In this document: positions 1 to 10,700 of the stretch, in pieces | How positions within the stretch are numbered: position 1 is the first letter of the stretch | Layout of the letters: each line of letters starts with the position of its first letter | Assembly (NCBI RefSeq): GCF_020537505.1 | Contig: NZ_JAJBMO010000020.1 | Span: 15,300-79,299 of the forward strand | Length of the DNA: 64,000 nucleotides | Reading direction: 5' to 3' | Source of the DNA: Blautia glucerasea | Lineage (GTDB): Bacteria > Bacillota > Clostridia > Lachnospirales > Lachnospiraceae | Notes under the pieces: model-generated | Told to the model about the DNA's origin: nothing | The model's input: only the letters and a program-made list of their open reading frames with translations | The model's database searches: none | Program-made: the position numbers and the translations under genes

Positions 1-267
1 ATGATCTGCCCAGGCAGCTCCTGTAACTTCTGCCAGCTTCAGGACACAGAGCTTTCTGACCTGATCGACGAAGGAAACGCAGAGCTTACTTTTGAAGCAA
101 GAAAACCATACTTCGATGAGTATCAGGAAAAAGTTGTGGAAAAAGCAGCTATGGGCTACTTATATACAAAGAATCTTCTCACCGCTTACAACAAGAGCAT
201 GAAGAACCTGAACGTTGCAGACTTCAACTGTCTGAACTGGTCTTCCTGGGAGTGGGATAAAGAGTAA
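1..267 (+). CDS. Oligopeptide ABC transporter substrate-binding protein, C-terminal end (partial)
   Basis: Only the last 88 codons lie in the window; the gene starts to the left. The visible part has the look of the C-terminal end of a family-5 peptide-binding lipoprotein (CSNFCQLQD-like text and a Trp-rich end NWSSWEWDKE), which captures peptides outside the membrane for import. The call rests mainly on context: two oligopeptide-type ABC ATPases follow on the same strand, the usual gene order being binding protein and permeases, then OppD and OppF. Here the binding protein sits directly before oppD, so the permeases are presumably upstream. Identity of the peptide substrate cannot be read. 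Confidence 0.6.
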   Translation: MICPGSSCNFCQLQDTELSDLIDEGNAELTFEARKPYFDEYQEKVVEKAAMGYLYTKNLLTAYNKSMKNLNVADFNCLNWSSWEWDKE

Positions 268-573
268 TATAAGCATTGCTGGGGCAGGCCTTATGCCTGC
301 TCCACGCGGCAGTGCTGGGGAAAAGGGCGGAGCCCGGATAGGGCTCTGGCTCCTGGAACCCGCCAGGTATGAGAAGCTATGTTTGAAGCTGCTTCTCGTG
401 TCTGGCGGATTTCAGGAACTGAACATGCAGTTCACGATAATCAACCTGCGGCAAAGCTACAATGCCGCGGTTTCCCAAACAGACCGCCGCAGGTAGGCGG
501 CATTGTGCGAAATGAAAGCAGCAGGCAGGCTTGTTTGTTGCTGTCATGGCAATAAGAATAAAGGAGTACAGTT
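268..573 (+). other. Structured intergenic spacer between binding protein and oppD
   Basis: This 306-base spacer holds no convincing gene. It contains several hairpins, the clearest being GGCAGGC-CTTAT-GCCTGCTCC near 283-303, a GC-rich foldback around 325-365 and a GCCGC/GCGGC foldback near 470-505. None is followed by a clean T-run, so they look more like mRNA-stability or partial-attenuation structures, which commonly keep binding-protein mRNA more abundant than that of the ATPases. The spacer ends with a good SD (AAAGGAG at 561-567) for oppD. Confidence 0.5.
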
Positions 574-1542
574 ATGGCATCTTTACTTTCGGTAGAGAAT
601 TTACAAGTACAGTTTCAGACAAAAAAAGGCATTAACACCGCCGTTGACGGCGTAAGCTTTTCTATAGAAAAAGGCCGGATCCTTGGAATCGTAGGGGAGT
701 CCGGATGCGGAAAAAGCGTCACCTCCATGTCCATCCTTCAGCTTCTGGGCAGCAACGCCCGGATCTCCGGCGGCAGCATCAGGCTGGATGGAAAAGAGCT
801 GGTAGGGCTTCCAGAGAAGGAGATGTGCAAGATCCGCGGAAATGATATCGCCATGATCTTCCAGGATCCAATGACCGCCCTGAACCCCACACTGACTATC
901 GGCAGCCAGCTAATGGAGCCTATTATGCTCCACCAGAACTGCAGCAAAAAGGAAGCCTGGACAAGAGCCGTTGACGTGCTGAAACGAGTTGGGATTGCAG
1001 CACCGGAGAAAAGAATGAAGGAATATCCCCATCAGCTTTCCGGAGGCATGCGCCAGCGTGTGATGATTGCCATGGCCGTATCCTGTGAGCCAAGGCTCCT
1101 TATCGCAGATGAGCCAACCACCGCCCTGGACGTAACCATTCAGGCACAGATCCTGGAGCTGATGTGCGAGCTTCGTGAAAAAATGGGAACCGCCATCATG
1201 CTGATCACCCATGACATGGGGGTAGTTGCCGAGACTGCCGATGATGTGCTTGTCCTTTACGCAGGAAAAGCAGTAGAATACGGCAATATTGAGGACATTT
1301 TCGAAAGACCGAAGCATCCATACACACAGGGACTTCTGAACTCCATTCCACGTCTTGATGAGGATGTGGAAATGCTGAATACCATCGAGGGAACCGTTCC
1401 GGCACCGGATGCCATGCCCGCAGGCTGCAGATTTGCCCCCAGATGTCCTTACGGAACAGAACGCTGCATGAAAGAAAAACCAGGCGTTTACCATGCTGAA
1501 AATTCTCTGGTAAGCTGCTTCAGATATGAGGGTGAGAAATAA
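574..1542 (+). CDS. oppD: Oligopeptide ABC transporter ATP-binding protein OppD/DppD
   Basis: A 322-residue ATPase that powers peptide import from the cytoplasmic face of the membrane. Walker A GESGCGKS (about residue 40), Q-loop [12 protein letters not shown], signature LSGGMRQRV, Walker B LLIADEPT and the H-loop ITHDMG are all present. The C-terminal region has the [14 protein letters not shown] segment of the oligopeptide/dipeptide ATPase C-terminal domain, whose Cys residues are typical of OppD/DppD. The start has a good SD (AAAGGAG). It overlaps oppF by one base (TAATG), showing translational coupling. Whether peptides, nickel or another solute is carried cannot be decided from the ATPase. 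Confidence 0.93.
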   Translation: MASLLSVENLQVQFQTKKGINTAVDGVSFSIEKGRILGIVGESGCGKSVTSMSILQLLGSNARISGGSIRLDGKELVGLPEKEMCKIRGNDIAMIFQDPMTALNPTLTIGSQLMEPIMLHQNCSKKEAWTRAVDVLKRVGIAAPEKRMKEYPHQLSGGMRQRVMIAMAVSCEPRLLIADEPTTALDVTIQAQILELMCELREKMGTAIMLITHDMGVVAETADDVLVLYAGKAVEYGNIEDIFERPKHPYTQGLLNSIPRLDEDVEMLNTIEGTVPAPDAMPAGCRFAPRCPYGTERCMKEKPGVYHAENSLVSCFRYEGEK

Positions 1543-2528
1543 TGAGCGAGAACAGTACTATTTTGTTGGAAACAAAAGATTTATCCAAATATTTTACGGC
1601 GAAAAAAGGCCTTCTGAACCTTCAGCCATCTGTAGTAAAAGCAGTTGACCATGTGAGCCTTTCTGTGAAAAGGGGCGAGACTCTGGGACTGGTAGGTGAG
1701 TCCGGCTGCGGAAAATCCACTCTGGGAAGAACTATCCTTCGTCTGATCCCGGCTACAGAGGGCCAGGTTTTGTATAACGGGGAAGATATCCTGACTTATG
1801 ATAAGAAGAAAATGTGGGAAATGCGCCGGAAGCTGCAGATCATTTTCCAGGATCCATACAGCTCCCTGAACCCGAGAATGACCGTCTATGATCTGATCAG
1901 CGCACCTCTTGAGGTATACAGGATCGGCACAAAGGAAGAGCGCAGGGAAATGGTAGAAGAGATCCTTCAGGAGGTTGGTCTTGATAAACAGTACCTGAAC
2001 CGTTTTCCCCACGAGTTTTCCGGAGGTCAGAGACAGAGGATCGGAATCGCCAGGGCACTGATCCTGAATCCGGAATTTGTTGTCTGTGATGAGGCAGTTT
2101 CCGCGCTGGATGTATCCGTCCGGGCCCAGGTGCTGAACCTTATGAGAAATATGCAGCAGAAGAAAAATCTGACTTACCTGTTTATTTCCCATGATCTGAG
2201 TGTGGTTCGCCACATCAGCGATCGTATTGCAGTTATGTATCTTGGAAGCGTGGCAGAGATTGCAGAAAAAGCCCAGCTTTATTCCAACCCCATGCATCCA
2301 TACACCAAAGCGCTTCTTTCTGCAATTCCACTTCCAGAAGTGAAGAAGAAACGTCAGCGTATCATCCTGGAGGGAGACGTGCCAAGCGCCTACAATCCGC
2401 CGTCTGGATGTAAATTCCATACCCGCTGTCCTTACGCTACAGACCGCTGCAAGGAGGAAATCCCGGTACTGCAGGAAGTGGAAAAAGGGCACAAGGTAGC
2501 TTGTCACAGGGCATTGGAAATTCTTTAA
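1542..2528 (+). CDS. oppF: Oligopeptide ABC transporter ATP-binding protein OppF/DppF
   Basis: The second, 328-residue ATPase of the transporter. Walker [11 protein letters not shown]-loop IIFQDPYSSLNPRM, signature FSGGQRQRIGIARAL, Walker B FVVCDEAVSALD and H-loop SHDLSVV are intact. The SSLNPRM text after the Q-loop and the CKFHTRCPYATDRC segment are typical of OppF/DppF. It starts inside the stop codon of oppD and is followed by a strong terminator at 2656-2706, so it is the last gene of the operon. Confidence 0.93.
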   Translation: MSENSTILLETKDLSKYFTAKKGLLNLQPSVVKAVDHVSLSVKRGETLGLVGESGCGKSTLGRTILRLIPATEGQVLYNGEDILTYDKKKMWEMRRKLQIIFQDPYSSLNPRMTVYDLISAPLEVYRIGTKEERREMVEEILQEVGLDKQYLNRFPHEFSGGQRQRIGIARALILNPEFVVCDEAVSALDVSVRAQVLNLMRNMQQKKNLTYLFISHDLSVVRHISDRIAVMYLGSVAEIAEKAQLYSNPMHPYTKALLSAIPLPEVKKKRQRIILEGDVPSAYNPPSGCKFHTRCPYATDRCKEEIPVLQEVEKGHKVACHRALEIL

Positions 2529-2655
2529 ATATAGTGCATGAAGGTTATTGTTCTGGTGGTGCGCAGTAACACTACTGTACGAAACCTGTAAACAGGAAAA
2601 CAAAAGAGTGTGGAGGGCAGACTCCTTCTTTGGCTGAATAAGGAAAATACAATAT

Positions 2656-2706
2656 CGGTTCTTGGAAGAACCCTCAAAAAGAGGAAACTTCCGAGAACCG
2701 TTTTTA
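2656..2706 (+). terminator. Rho-independent terminator of the opp operon
   Basis: A 13-bp stem (CGGTTCTTGGAAG at 2656-2668 with CTTCCGAGAACCG at 2688-2700, one G-U pair) is followed at once by TTTTTAATTT. It isolates the transporter operon from the NRPS locus. Confidence 0.9.
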
Positions 2707-2854
2707 ATTTACGTGATAGACGGGCCAAAGTCCATACTTGCAGGAAATTCTGGCGACTGCCACGAAAGGCGTTTTAAGCCTGCAGAAAATGCTCTGCCAC
2801 ATTAAAAAAAACAATGTCATTTTCGCTAAATAAACCGTTATTTTCTTCTTTTTA

Positions 2855-2883
2855 TTGAATTATCCTCCTAATTTTGCTAAATT
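2855..2883 (+). promoter_or_regulatory. Likely sigma-A promoter of the NRPS locus
   Basis: TTGAAT (2855-2860), a 17-base spacer and TAAATT (2878-2883) lie about 75 bases before the chosen GTG start of the MATE fusion gene. The longest open frame would begin at TTG 2855, i.e. inside this -35 box, which argues against that start. Confidence 0.55.
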
Positions 2884-2956
2884 AATAATAAATATGGGAA
2901 AGTCCAATTTTATTTATGGGGACAACAAAAATACAAATGAAAAAGGGGATGAATCA

Positions 2957-4699
2957 GTGGAAAACCGAAACAACCGACTATTAAATGCAAAGCTAAACAA
3001 GTACATTGTTCCAGGCATTATGATGTCACTAGCCCTTCAGCTGGGAAACATTGTGGACACTATTTTTGTAAGTAATTTAATTGGCGTAGAAGCCATGTCT
3101 GCAGTTACTATGAGCCTTCCAGTGGAAACCATCGTCCAGCTTACCGGCTACTGCCTGGGCGTAGGAGGCTCCATTGCAGTGGGAAATCTGCTTGGCAAAC
3201 GAGACAAGGAAGGTGCCTCCAGACTATTCACAGCTACTTTTATTGTGACACTTGCCGTAGGTCTTCTTTTTTCTATCTTTGCTTTCTTTACCGCAGGCCC
3301 TATTTCCAGGCTTCTGGTATCCGGCGGCGGTATTTTGACAACCTACACAAGAGACTATATCCGCATCAGCATGCTGGGTGCGCCGGTAATTGGAATTGGT
3401 CTTTTGATGGTAAATTACCTTGGCGTGGAGAACCATCCGGAGCTTGCCTCCATCTATCTGATCGCAGCCAACGTGATAAATCTTGTGCTGGATTACATAT
3501 TCCTCAGATTTACACCCCTTGGAGTCACAGGTGCATCCTTGTCAACCGTACTTGGATTCCTTTTTGCCATGGTAGTTTTCCTTTTCTACGTTCGTTCGGA
3601 TAAGAGAAATATCCGTTTTGTGCGGCTGAAACCAAAGGACTTCGTAATCGTTAAGGAAGCCGTGGTCACAGGTGTACCCATGCTTGTTTTCATGGCAACC
3701 AATTTTGTAAAATCCCTTGGCCTGAATACCATCATTATGAACCAGATCGGGGAAGACGGAATGGCAGTATTCACAGTCTGCGACAATGTTCTTTTGATCG
3801 TGGAAATGCTGACAGGCGGAATCATTGGCGTGATCCCAAACGTTGCCGGAATCCTCTTTGGGGAAAAAGATTACGTGGGAATCCGTGTTCTCTGCAAAAA
3901 AATGCTGAAATACAGCTATATAGTTCTGGCCGTTATATTCGCCCTGATCATGGTATTCACCGAGCAGATCACCATTATGTTTGGCGGCGACGGAGATCTG
4001 GGCAGGGAAATGGTTCATGCCCTGCGCATTTTTGCCCTGTGCGTGATCCCTTATCTCTGGAATAAATTTATTGTAAGCTATTATGAATCCATCGAAGAAA
4101 CTGCAATCGCAAGCTTTGTTACCTTCCTTGAAAATGCAGTGGCAGTTCTGCCTGCAACCTTTATCGGAATCTCAATCTGGAAGCAGATTGATGGAATCGG
4201 TACAAATGGAATCGGTGCTGCGTTCGTGACCACGGAGATCATAACCGTGATCGCAGCCTGGATCTTCCGTAAGATCAAACACAAAAATTCTACCTTTTAT
4301 ATTGTTCCGGACAAAAATCCTGGAACCAATCTGGATTTTTCTATCAAGAGCACCATGGAGGAAGCTGGAACCGTAAACCGAAGGATCATGGATTTTTGCA
4401 AGGAAAACGGCGTATCCGGAAACAGAGCCAATCTTGCCGCTGTGTGCGCAGAAGAGATGACTGTGAACATCATCCGGTATGGCGGAAAAACCTCCAACTG
4501 GATCGACATCAATCTTTGCCTGGAGGATGACATTTGCAGATTGAGGATCAGGGACAACGGTGTGAACTTTAATCCGTTGGAATACAGCTATGACCATGAG
4601 GATTTCGATATCCATGGAATCGAGCTGGTGAAAAAGATTTCAAAAACAATGGATTATATCCGCGCAATTGATATGAATAATACCATAATATCATTTTAG
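2957..4699 (+). CDS. MATE exporter fused to an RsbW/SpoIIAB-type ATPase domain
   Basis: About 580 residues. The first 450 form a 12-helix MATE (multi-antimicrobial extrusion) transporter, beginning LNKYIVPGIMMSLALQLGN and with the two-fold repeat of the family. Residues about 455-580 form a GHKL ATPase of the anti-sigma-factor kinase class: N box EEMTVNIIRYG (E-x-x-x-N, near 497), G1 RDNGVNFNP (near 531) and G2 HGIELVKKI (near 551). GTG 2957 is chosen because AAAAGGGG lies 8 bases upstream; in-frame TTG 2855 and ATG 2894 lack an SD. The gene is followed after 12 bases by the NRPS, so it probably exports the product. The ATPase domain could phosphorylate the STAS protein encoded after the NRPS (inference). 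Confidence 0.85.
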   Translation: MENRNNRLLNAKLNKYIVPGIMMSLALQLGNIVDTIFVSNLIGVEAMSAVTMSLPVETIVQLTGYCLGVGGSIAVGNLLGKRDKEGASRLFTATFIVTLAVGLLFSIFAFFTAGPISRLLVSGGGILTTYTRDYIRISMLGAPVIGIGLLMVNYLGVENHPELASIYLIAANVINLVLDYIFLRFTPLGVTGASLSTVLGFLFAMVVFLFYVRSDKRNIRFVRLKPKDFVIVKEAVVTGVPMLVFMATNFVKSLGLNTIIMNQIGEDGMAVFTVCDNVLLIVEMLTGGIIGVIPNVAGILFGEKDYVGIRVLCKKMLKYSYIVLAVIFALIMVFTEQITIMFGGDGDLGREMVHALRIFALCVIPYLWNKFIVSYYESIEETAIASFVTFLENAVAVLPATFIGISIWKQIDGIGTNGIGAAFVTTEIITVIAAWIFRKIKHKNSTFYIVPDKNPGTNLDFSIKSTMEEAGTVNRRIMDFCKENGVSGNRANLAAVCAEEMTVNIIRYGGKTSNWIDINLCLEDDICRLRIRDNGVNFNPLEYSYDHEDFDIHGIELVKKISKTMDYIRAIDMNNTIISF

Positions 4700-4711
4700 G
4701 AGGTGCAGGAA

Positions 4712-7700
4712 ATGTCTGACATTAACGAAAGAAGCAATTTTGTTTTTCAGTTTCAGCCTGTAACAAAATTATTTGAAGAACAGGTACGGCTTCATCCTGA
4801 CAAATGCGCTGTAGCCACAAGTAAGGAAAGCTTTACCTATGGACAGCTGAATGAAAGAGCAAACAGAATTGCCCATTCTCTTATTGAAAAAGGCGTTGGC
4901 CGTGAAAAAATCGTAGGCGTGGTACTGGAGCGCTGCTGTGATTTTTATGCAGTCCGGCAGGGTATTTTGAAGGCTGGCGGCGCATTTGCTGTTGCAGCCC
5001 CGGACTATCCGGATGACCGTGTACAGTTCATCTTTGAGGATGCAGGAGCTCCCTTTATTATTACCACAAGGGAGATTCAGAAGGAGCGCCAGGAGCTGCT
5101 TTCCAGGCTTTCCGGTACAGTGCTTCTGCTTGAAGAACTTCTGGAAAACCCAAATGCCGAAAACCCGGATACCGGGATTCAGGAGCATGACCTTTGCTAT
5201 TGCATTTACACCTCCGGTTCCACTGGAAAGCCAAAAGGTGTTATGATCGAGCATATCAACCTTGCCAATTTTGTAAATCCCAATCCTAAGAATGCAGAGA
5301 CGTATGGCTATGTAAGCAGGGGAAGTGTTTCCCTTTCCATGGCAGCCATGACATTTGATGTCTCGGTACTGGAGGAGTTTCTCCCTCTTACCAATGGAAT
5401 GACAGCAGTGATCGCAAGCGATGAAGAGATTCTGAATCCCATTATGCTTGGAGCTTTAATTGTAAAAAATAAAGTGGATATTATGACCACAACTCCTACC
5501 TATCTTTCTAATATGATCGATCTGCCCCAGCTTCAGGAAGCAGCAGCCCGGATCAAGGTATTTGACGTAGGAGCAGAAGCATTCCCGCCTGCACTTTTTG
5601 ACAAGATCCGCGCAGTAAACCCGGATGCTTATATTATGAACGGCTATGGACCAACCGAGACCACCATCAGCTGTACCATGAAGGTGATCACCGACAGCAA
5701 AAATATTACCATCGGAGAGCCAAACGGCAATGTTCAGGTGTATGTGGTTGACAAAGAGAACAGGATTCTTCCGGACGGAGAGACAGGAGAGCTTGTAATT
5801 GCAGGTCTTGGCGTAGGTCGGGGCTACATCAATCTGCCTGAAAAAACAGCAGAGGTTTTCATCACTCTTAACGGAGAAAGAGCCTATAAAACAGGTGACC
5901 TTGCCAGGATCACTCCAGATGGGGAGATTGAATTTTTCGGAAGAATTGACAATCAGATCAAGCTCCGCGGCCTCAGGATCGAGCTTGGAGAGATCGAGGA
6001 AGTGATCAACAGCTTCGAAGGAATCATCACCAGTATTACCGTACCGGTTGATAATAAATATCTTTGCTGCTACTTTATGGCAGACCGCCAGATCGATACT
6101 GAGGCGCTTGCCGGTTATGCATCAGAATCCCTGGCTCATTACATGGTTCCAGACGTTTTCATCCAGCTGGAAAAAATGCCATTAACCCAGAATGGCAAAG
6201 TTGACAAAAAAGCATTGCCGAAGCCGGTGGCTCAGCCAAAGAACCTGAAAGAGCCGGAAACACCAATGCAGAAGAAGATCTTTGACATTGTAGCCAAAGT
6301 AGTAGAAAACGATTTCTTCGGAATTGACACCAGCTTTTATAAGGCAGGCCTTTCCTCCATTAGTGCAATGAAGCTCTGTGTTCTGATTTCAGAGGAATTT
6401 GGCGTTACTGTAAAAACAAGCGATATCCACGAGAACAACACCGTGGAAAAACTGGAAAAATATATCATGCTGGCACCAAAGATCAGAACCTACGAAAAGA
6501 GAGAGGTTTATCCTCTTACTGGTTCCCAGAAGGGTATTTTTGCAGAATGCAGCAAGAATCCGGAGAGTACCGTATACAATATCCCCTTCCTTTTCGAACT
6601 GGATCCTGCAGTGGATACCCGGAAATTATCTGATGCAGTTGCCAGAATGGTAAATGCCCATTCCTATCTGCTCACGCAGGTATATCTTGACGATAATGGG
6701 GAGATGGTACAGCGCCCTGGCAATGAGACTTTTGTGCCGGAAGTGATCGAGACCACAAATGAAAAATTTGCCAGCCAGAAGGAAAGCCTTGTACGTCCGT
6801 TTAAGCTGGAAAAAGGACGTCTCCTTCGTGTGGCAATTTATGTGACAGAAGATAAGAAATACCTCTTTACTGATTTCCACCATATTATTGCTGACGGCAA
6901 CTCCTATGATATCATTTTCGAGGATATCAATAAGGCATATATGGGTGAAAAACTGGAAAAAGAGTCCTATACCGGATTTGATGCGGCCCTTGACGAAGAA
7001 CAGCAGATGAAAGAGGGCAAATACAAAAAAGCCGAGAAATATTATGACAGTATTTTTGAAGGAATTGAGACTGAATCTCTTCCTATGCCGGACCTGAATG
7101 GAGAAGCTCCTGAAAAAGGTTATCTGGAGAAGACCATGGGCCTAAAAGAAGAGGCCATTCTTTCCTATTGCGAGAAGCTGGGTGTTACCCCGAATATTTT
7201 ATTTACAGGTCTGTTCGGCATCCTTATGGCAAAATACTCCAATGCAGAGGATAGTCTGTTTTCCACTATTTATAATGGACGAAACGATTCCAGGCTTGAA
7301 AACACGGTCTGCATGCTGGTAAAAACTCTTCCTGTTTATTGCAAATTCGACCCGAAGACTACTGTGCAGGCGTATATGGCAGAGCTTTCCGAGCAGATGC
7401 TGTCCTCCATGGCAAACGATATTTTCCCATTTTCCGATATTTGTGCAAAATACGGGCTGAATTCGGATCTTACCTTTGCATACCAGGCAGAGTTAAGCGA
7501 CGATTATCCAATTGGAGACACCATTGCCAGAGGTCACGACCTTTCCCTGGATATGGCAAAAATGCCTCTGCTGATCCAGGTAAGAGAGTACAACCACACT
7601 TATGTGCTCACTGCAGAATACCGCAGCGACATGTACAGCCAGGCCTTTATTGACGGAATCCTGGATTCCTATGAAGCTGCCATGAGCTCCATGCTGAAAA

Positions 7701-10700
7701 CAAAATATGTTTCTGAAATCTCTGTGATCTCTCAGAGTGGGGTAAACAAGATCGCAGAATTCAATCATACAGAAAACGAATTTGACAGAAGCAAAACCAT
7801 TTCTGACATGTTCGCTGAACTGGCAGAGACCATTCCGGACCACACAGCAGTGGTATTTAAAGACCGGAAATATACATACAAAGAACTGGACGAGCTCAGC
7901 GACAGACTTGGAAAATATATTGCATCCCAGGGAATCGGCAGGGAGGATGTAGTTTCCATTCTGATCCCTCGCTGCGAATACATGGCCATCGCACCAATGG
8001 GCGTGATCAAAGCCGGTGCAGCATACCAGCCTCTTGATCCTACATACCCGAAGGACCGTCTTATGTACATGCTGGAGGATTCTGCTGCTAAGCTTTTGAT
8101 CGCGGACAGAGAGCTTCTGCCACTGGTAGACGGCTATCAGGGACCTGTTTTATTTACAGATGAGATCCCACTGCTGGAAGACCGTGATGTGGAACTTAAG
8201 AAGCCAGAGCTTCATGATCTGTTTATTTTACTGTACACCTCCGGCTCCACCGGCGTACCCAAAGGCTGTATGCTGGAATATGGAAATATCACTGCATTCT
8301 GCCACTGGTACAAAAAGTATTACCAGGTAGATCACAGCTCCAAAATAGCAGCTTATGCGTCCTTTGGATTTGATGCTTCCATGATGGACATTTACGGTGC
8401 AATTGCAAACGGTGCAGAGCTTCACATTATTCCGGAAGAAATCCGTCTTGATTTTATTGCACTTCAGCGTTATTTTGAAGAGAATGGCGTTACCCATTCC
8501 TTTATGACTACACAGGTGGGAAGACAGTTTGCGATGGAAATGAGCTGCGAGAGTCTGCAATATCTTTCCATAGGTGGAGAGAAGCTTGTTCCTATGGAAC
8601 CGCCGAAGGATTATAAATTCTTTAATGCGTATGGTCCTACAGAGTGCACAATTTTTACAACTGTATTTGAAGTGGATAAATATTATTCAAATATTCCAAT
8701 CGGAAAAGCGCTTGATAATTTCAAGCTTTATATAGCCGATAAGTTTGGTCATCTGCTTCCATACGGTGCCTGCGGTGAGCTGATGATCTCCGGATGGCAG
8801 GTTTCCAGAGGCTATCTGAATAAACCAGAGAAAACTTCGGAAGTTTATACGAAGAATATTTATGACGATGCAGAAGGTTATGAAGTCCTGTATCATTCCG
8901 GTGATGTTGCCAGATATCTTCCGGATGGAAACATCCAGATCATTGGAAGAAAAGACTCCCAGGTTAAGGTCAGAGGCTTTAGAATTGAGCTTTCCGAGGT
9001 TGAGGAGGTCATAAGAAGATACGAAGGCATAAAGGATGCAACCGTAGTGGCTTTTGACGATCCAAATGGCGGCGGAAAATATATTGCAGCTTATGTAGTA
9101 TCTGACGGTCAGGTTGACATAAATAAGTTAAATGATTTCATCAAAGAAACCAAGCCTCCATACATGGTTCCGGCAGTTACCATGCAGATCGACAAGATTC
9201 CGCTGAACCAGAATCAGAAGGTAAACAAAAAAGCCCTTCCACTGCCAGAGCGAAAAGTGGAAGAAATCGTGAAACCGGAGAATGAGACTCAGCAGAAGCT
9301 GTTTGACTGTATTGCTGAGGTTCTTGGCTATACCGAATTCGGCATTACCACAGATATTTACGAGGCAGGACTGACCTCTATCACTGCTATTAAGCTGAAT
9401 ATCCTTATTTCCAAAGCTTTTGACATTGTGATAAAAACATCTGACATCAAGGATCACCCAACCATTCAGATGTTAGAGGGCTTTGTGAAGACTGCCGGAA
9501 AAGAAACCAAGAGGGAAATCCAGGAAAATTATCCTCTCACCAATACCCAGGAGGGAATTTTCATCGAGTGTACAGCAAATATGGGATCCACCATCTACAA
9601 CATCCCATATCTTCTGAAGCTTGACAAAAAGGTTGACCTGGATAAGCTGGCAGAAGCAATTGACAGCACCGTTGCAGCTCATCCTTACCTGAAAACCCGT
9701 CTCTTTATGAGCGACGAAGGAGAAGTCCTTCAGAAACGTAATGATGCTTTCACTTATAAGACGCAGATTATAAATGGAATGAACCGGGAAACTCTGGTTC
9801 GTCCGTACATGCTGTTTAATGAGCAGCTTTTCCGCTTTGAGATTCACAGAACCTGTGATGGAAATTATCTGTTCCTTGACATTCATCATATTGTTGCAGA
9901 TGGTACCTCCCTGGGCATTATCCTGAACGACATTAACAGGGCTTACAGCGGAGAAAAGCTGGAAGTGGAAGAGTATACTTCCTATGATCTGGCCCTTGAT
10001 AACAGGGATGCTCTGGCAGGTGATGCTTATAAGAATGCAGAGAGCTACTATAAATCCGTTTTTGAAAATGCGGGCGGAAGCATCAACTTCTATCCAGACA
10101 AGAGCGGAGCAGCTCCAACCGCAGAGATGTATCATCGTGAGACCAGTGAGTTCTCCGTACAGGACGTGAAGGCATTCTGTAAGAAGCACGGAATTACAGA
10201 GAATGTATTCTTTATCTCTGCTTTTGGTATTACTCTTGGAAAATACAATTTCAGGAAGGATGCGGTATTTACCACTATTTACCACGGCAGAAACGATTCC
10301 AGACTTTCCGATACCGTGGGTATGCTGGTAAAGACTCTTCCCGTTTACTGTGATTTCTCAGGAAGCACTGCGGATTGCCTGAATGCTGTCCAGCAGCAGC
10401 TGATTAATTCCATGAACAACGATATTTATCCGTTCTCCCAGATCAGCCATGAGTTCAACATCAAGGCAGATGCCATGGTGATCTATCAGGGCGACAACTT
10501 CGCCTTTGATAATATCGGCGGGGAATATGCGCAGGAAGAGCCTGTTCAGTTGAATGCGGCGAAAGCCCCTGTTTCCATCAGTATTTCAATTGAGAGAAAT
10601 AAGTTTGTCTTTGAGATTGAGTACAGAGGCGACATGTACAACGAGGAAACCATCAAATACCTTGCAGATAACCTGGAAACAACGGCAGATGGAATCCTGA

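Noticed and set aside
1581..2603. 340-residue open frame on the minus strand opposite oppF
   Set aside because: It runs antisense to a gene with all ABC ATPase motifs; its protein is Cys/His-rich without any motif and no SD precedes it.
2855..2956. 34 extra N-terminal codons on the MATE fusion
   Set aside because: The TTG at 2855 is part of the probable -35 box and there is no SD; GTG 2957 has AAAAGGGG at the right distance.
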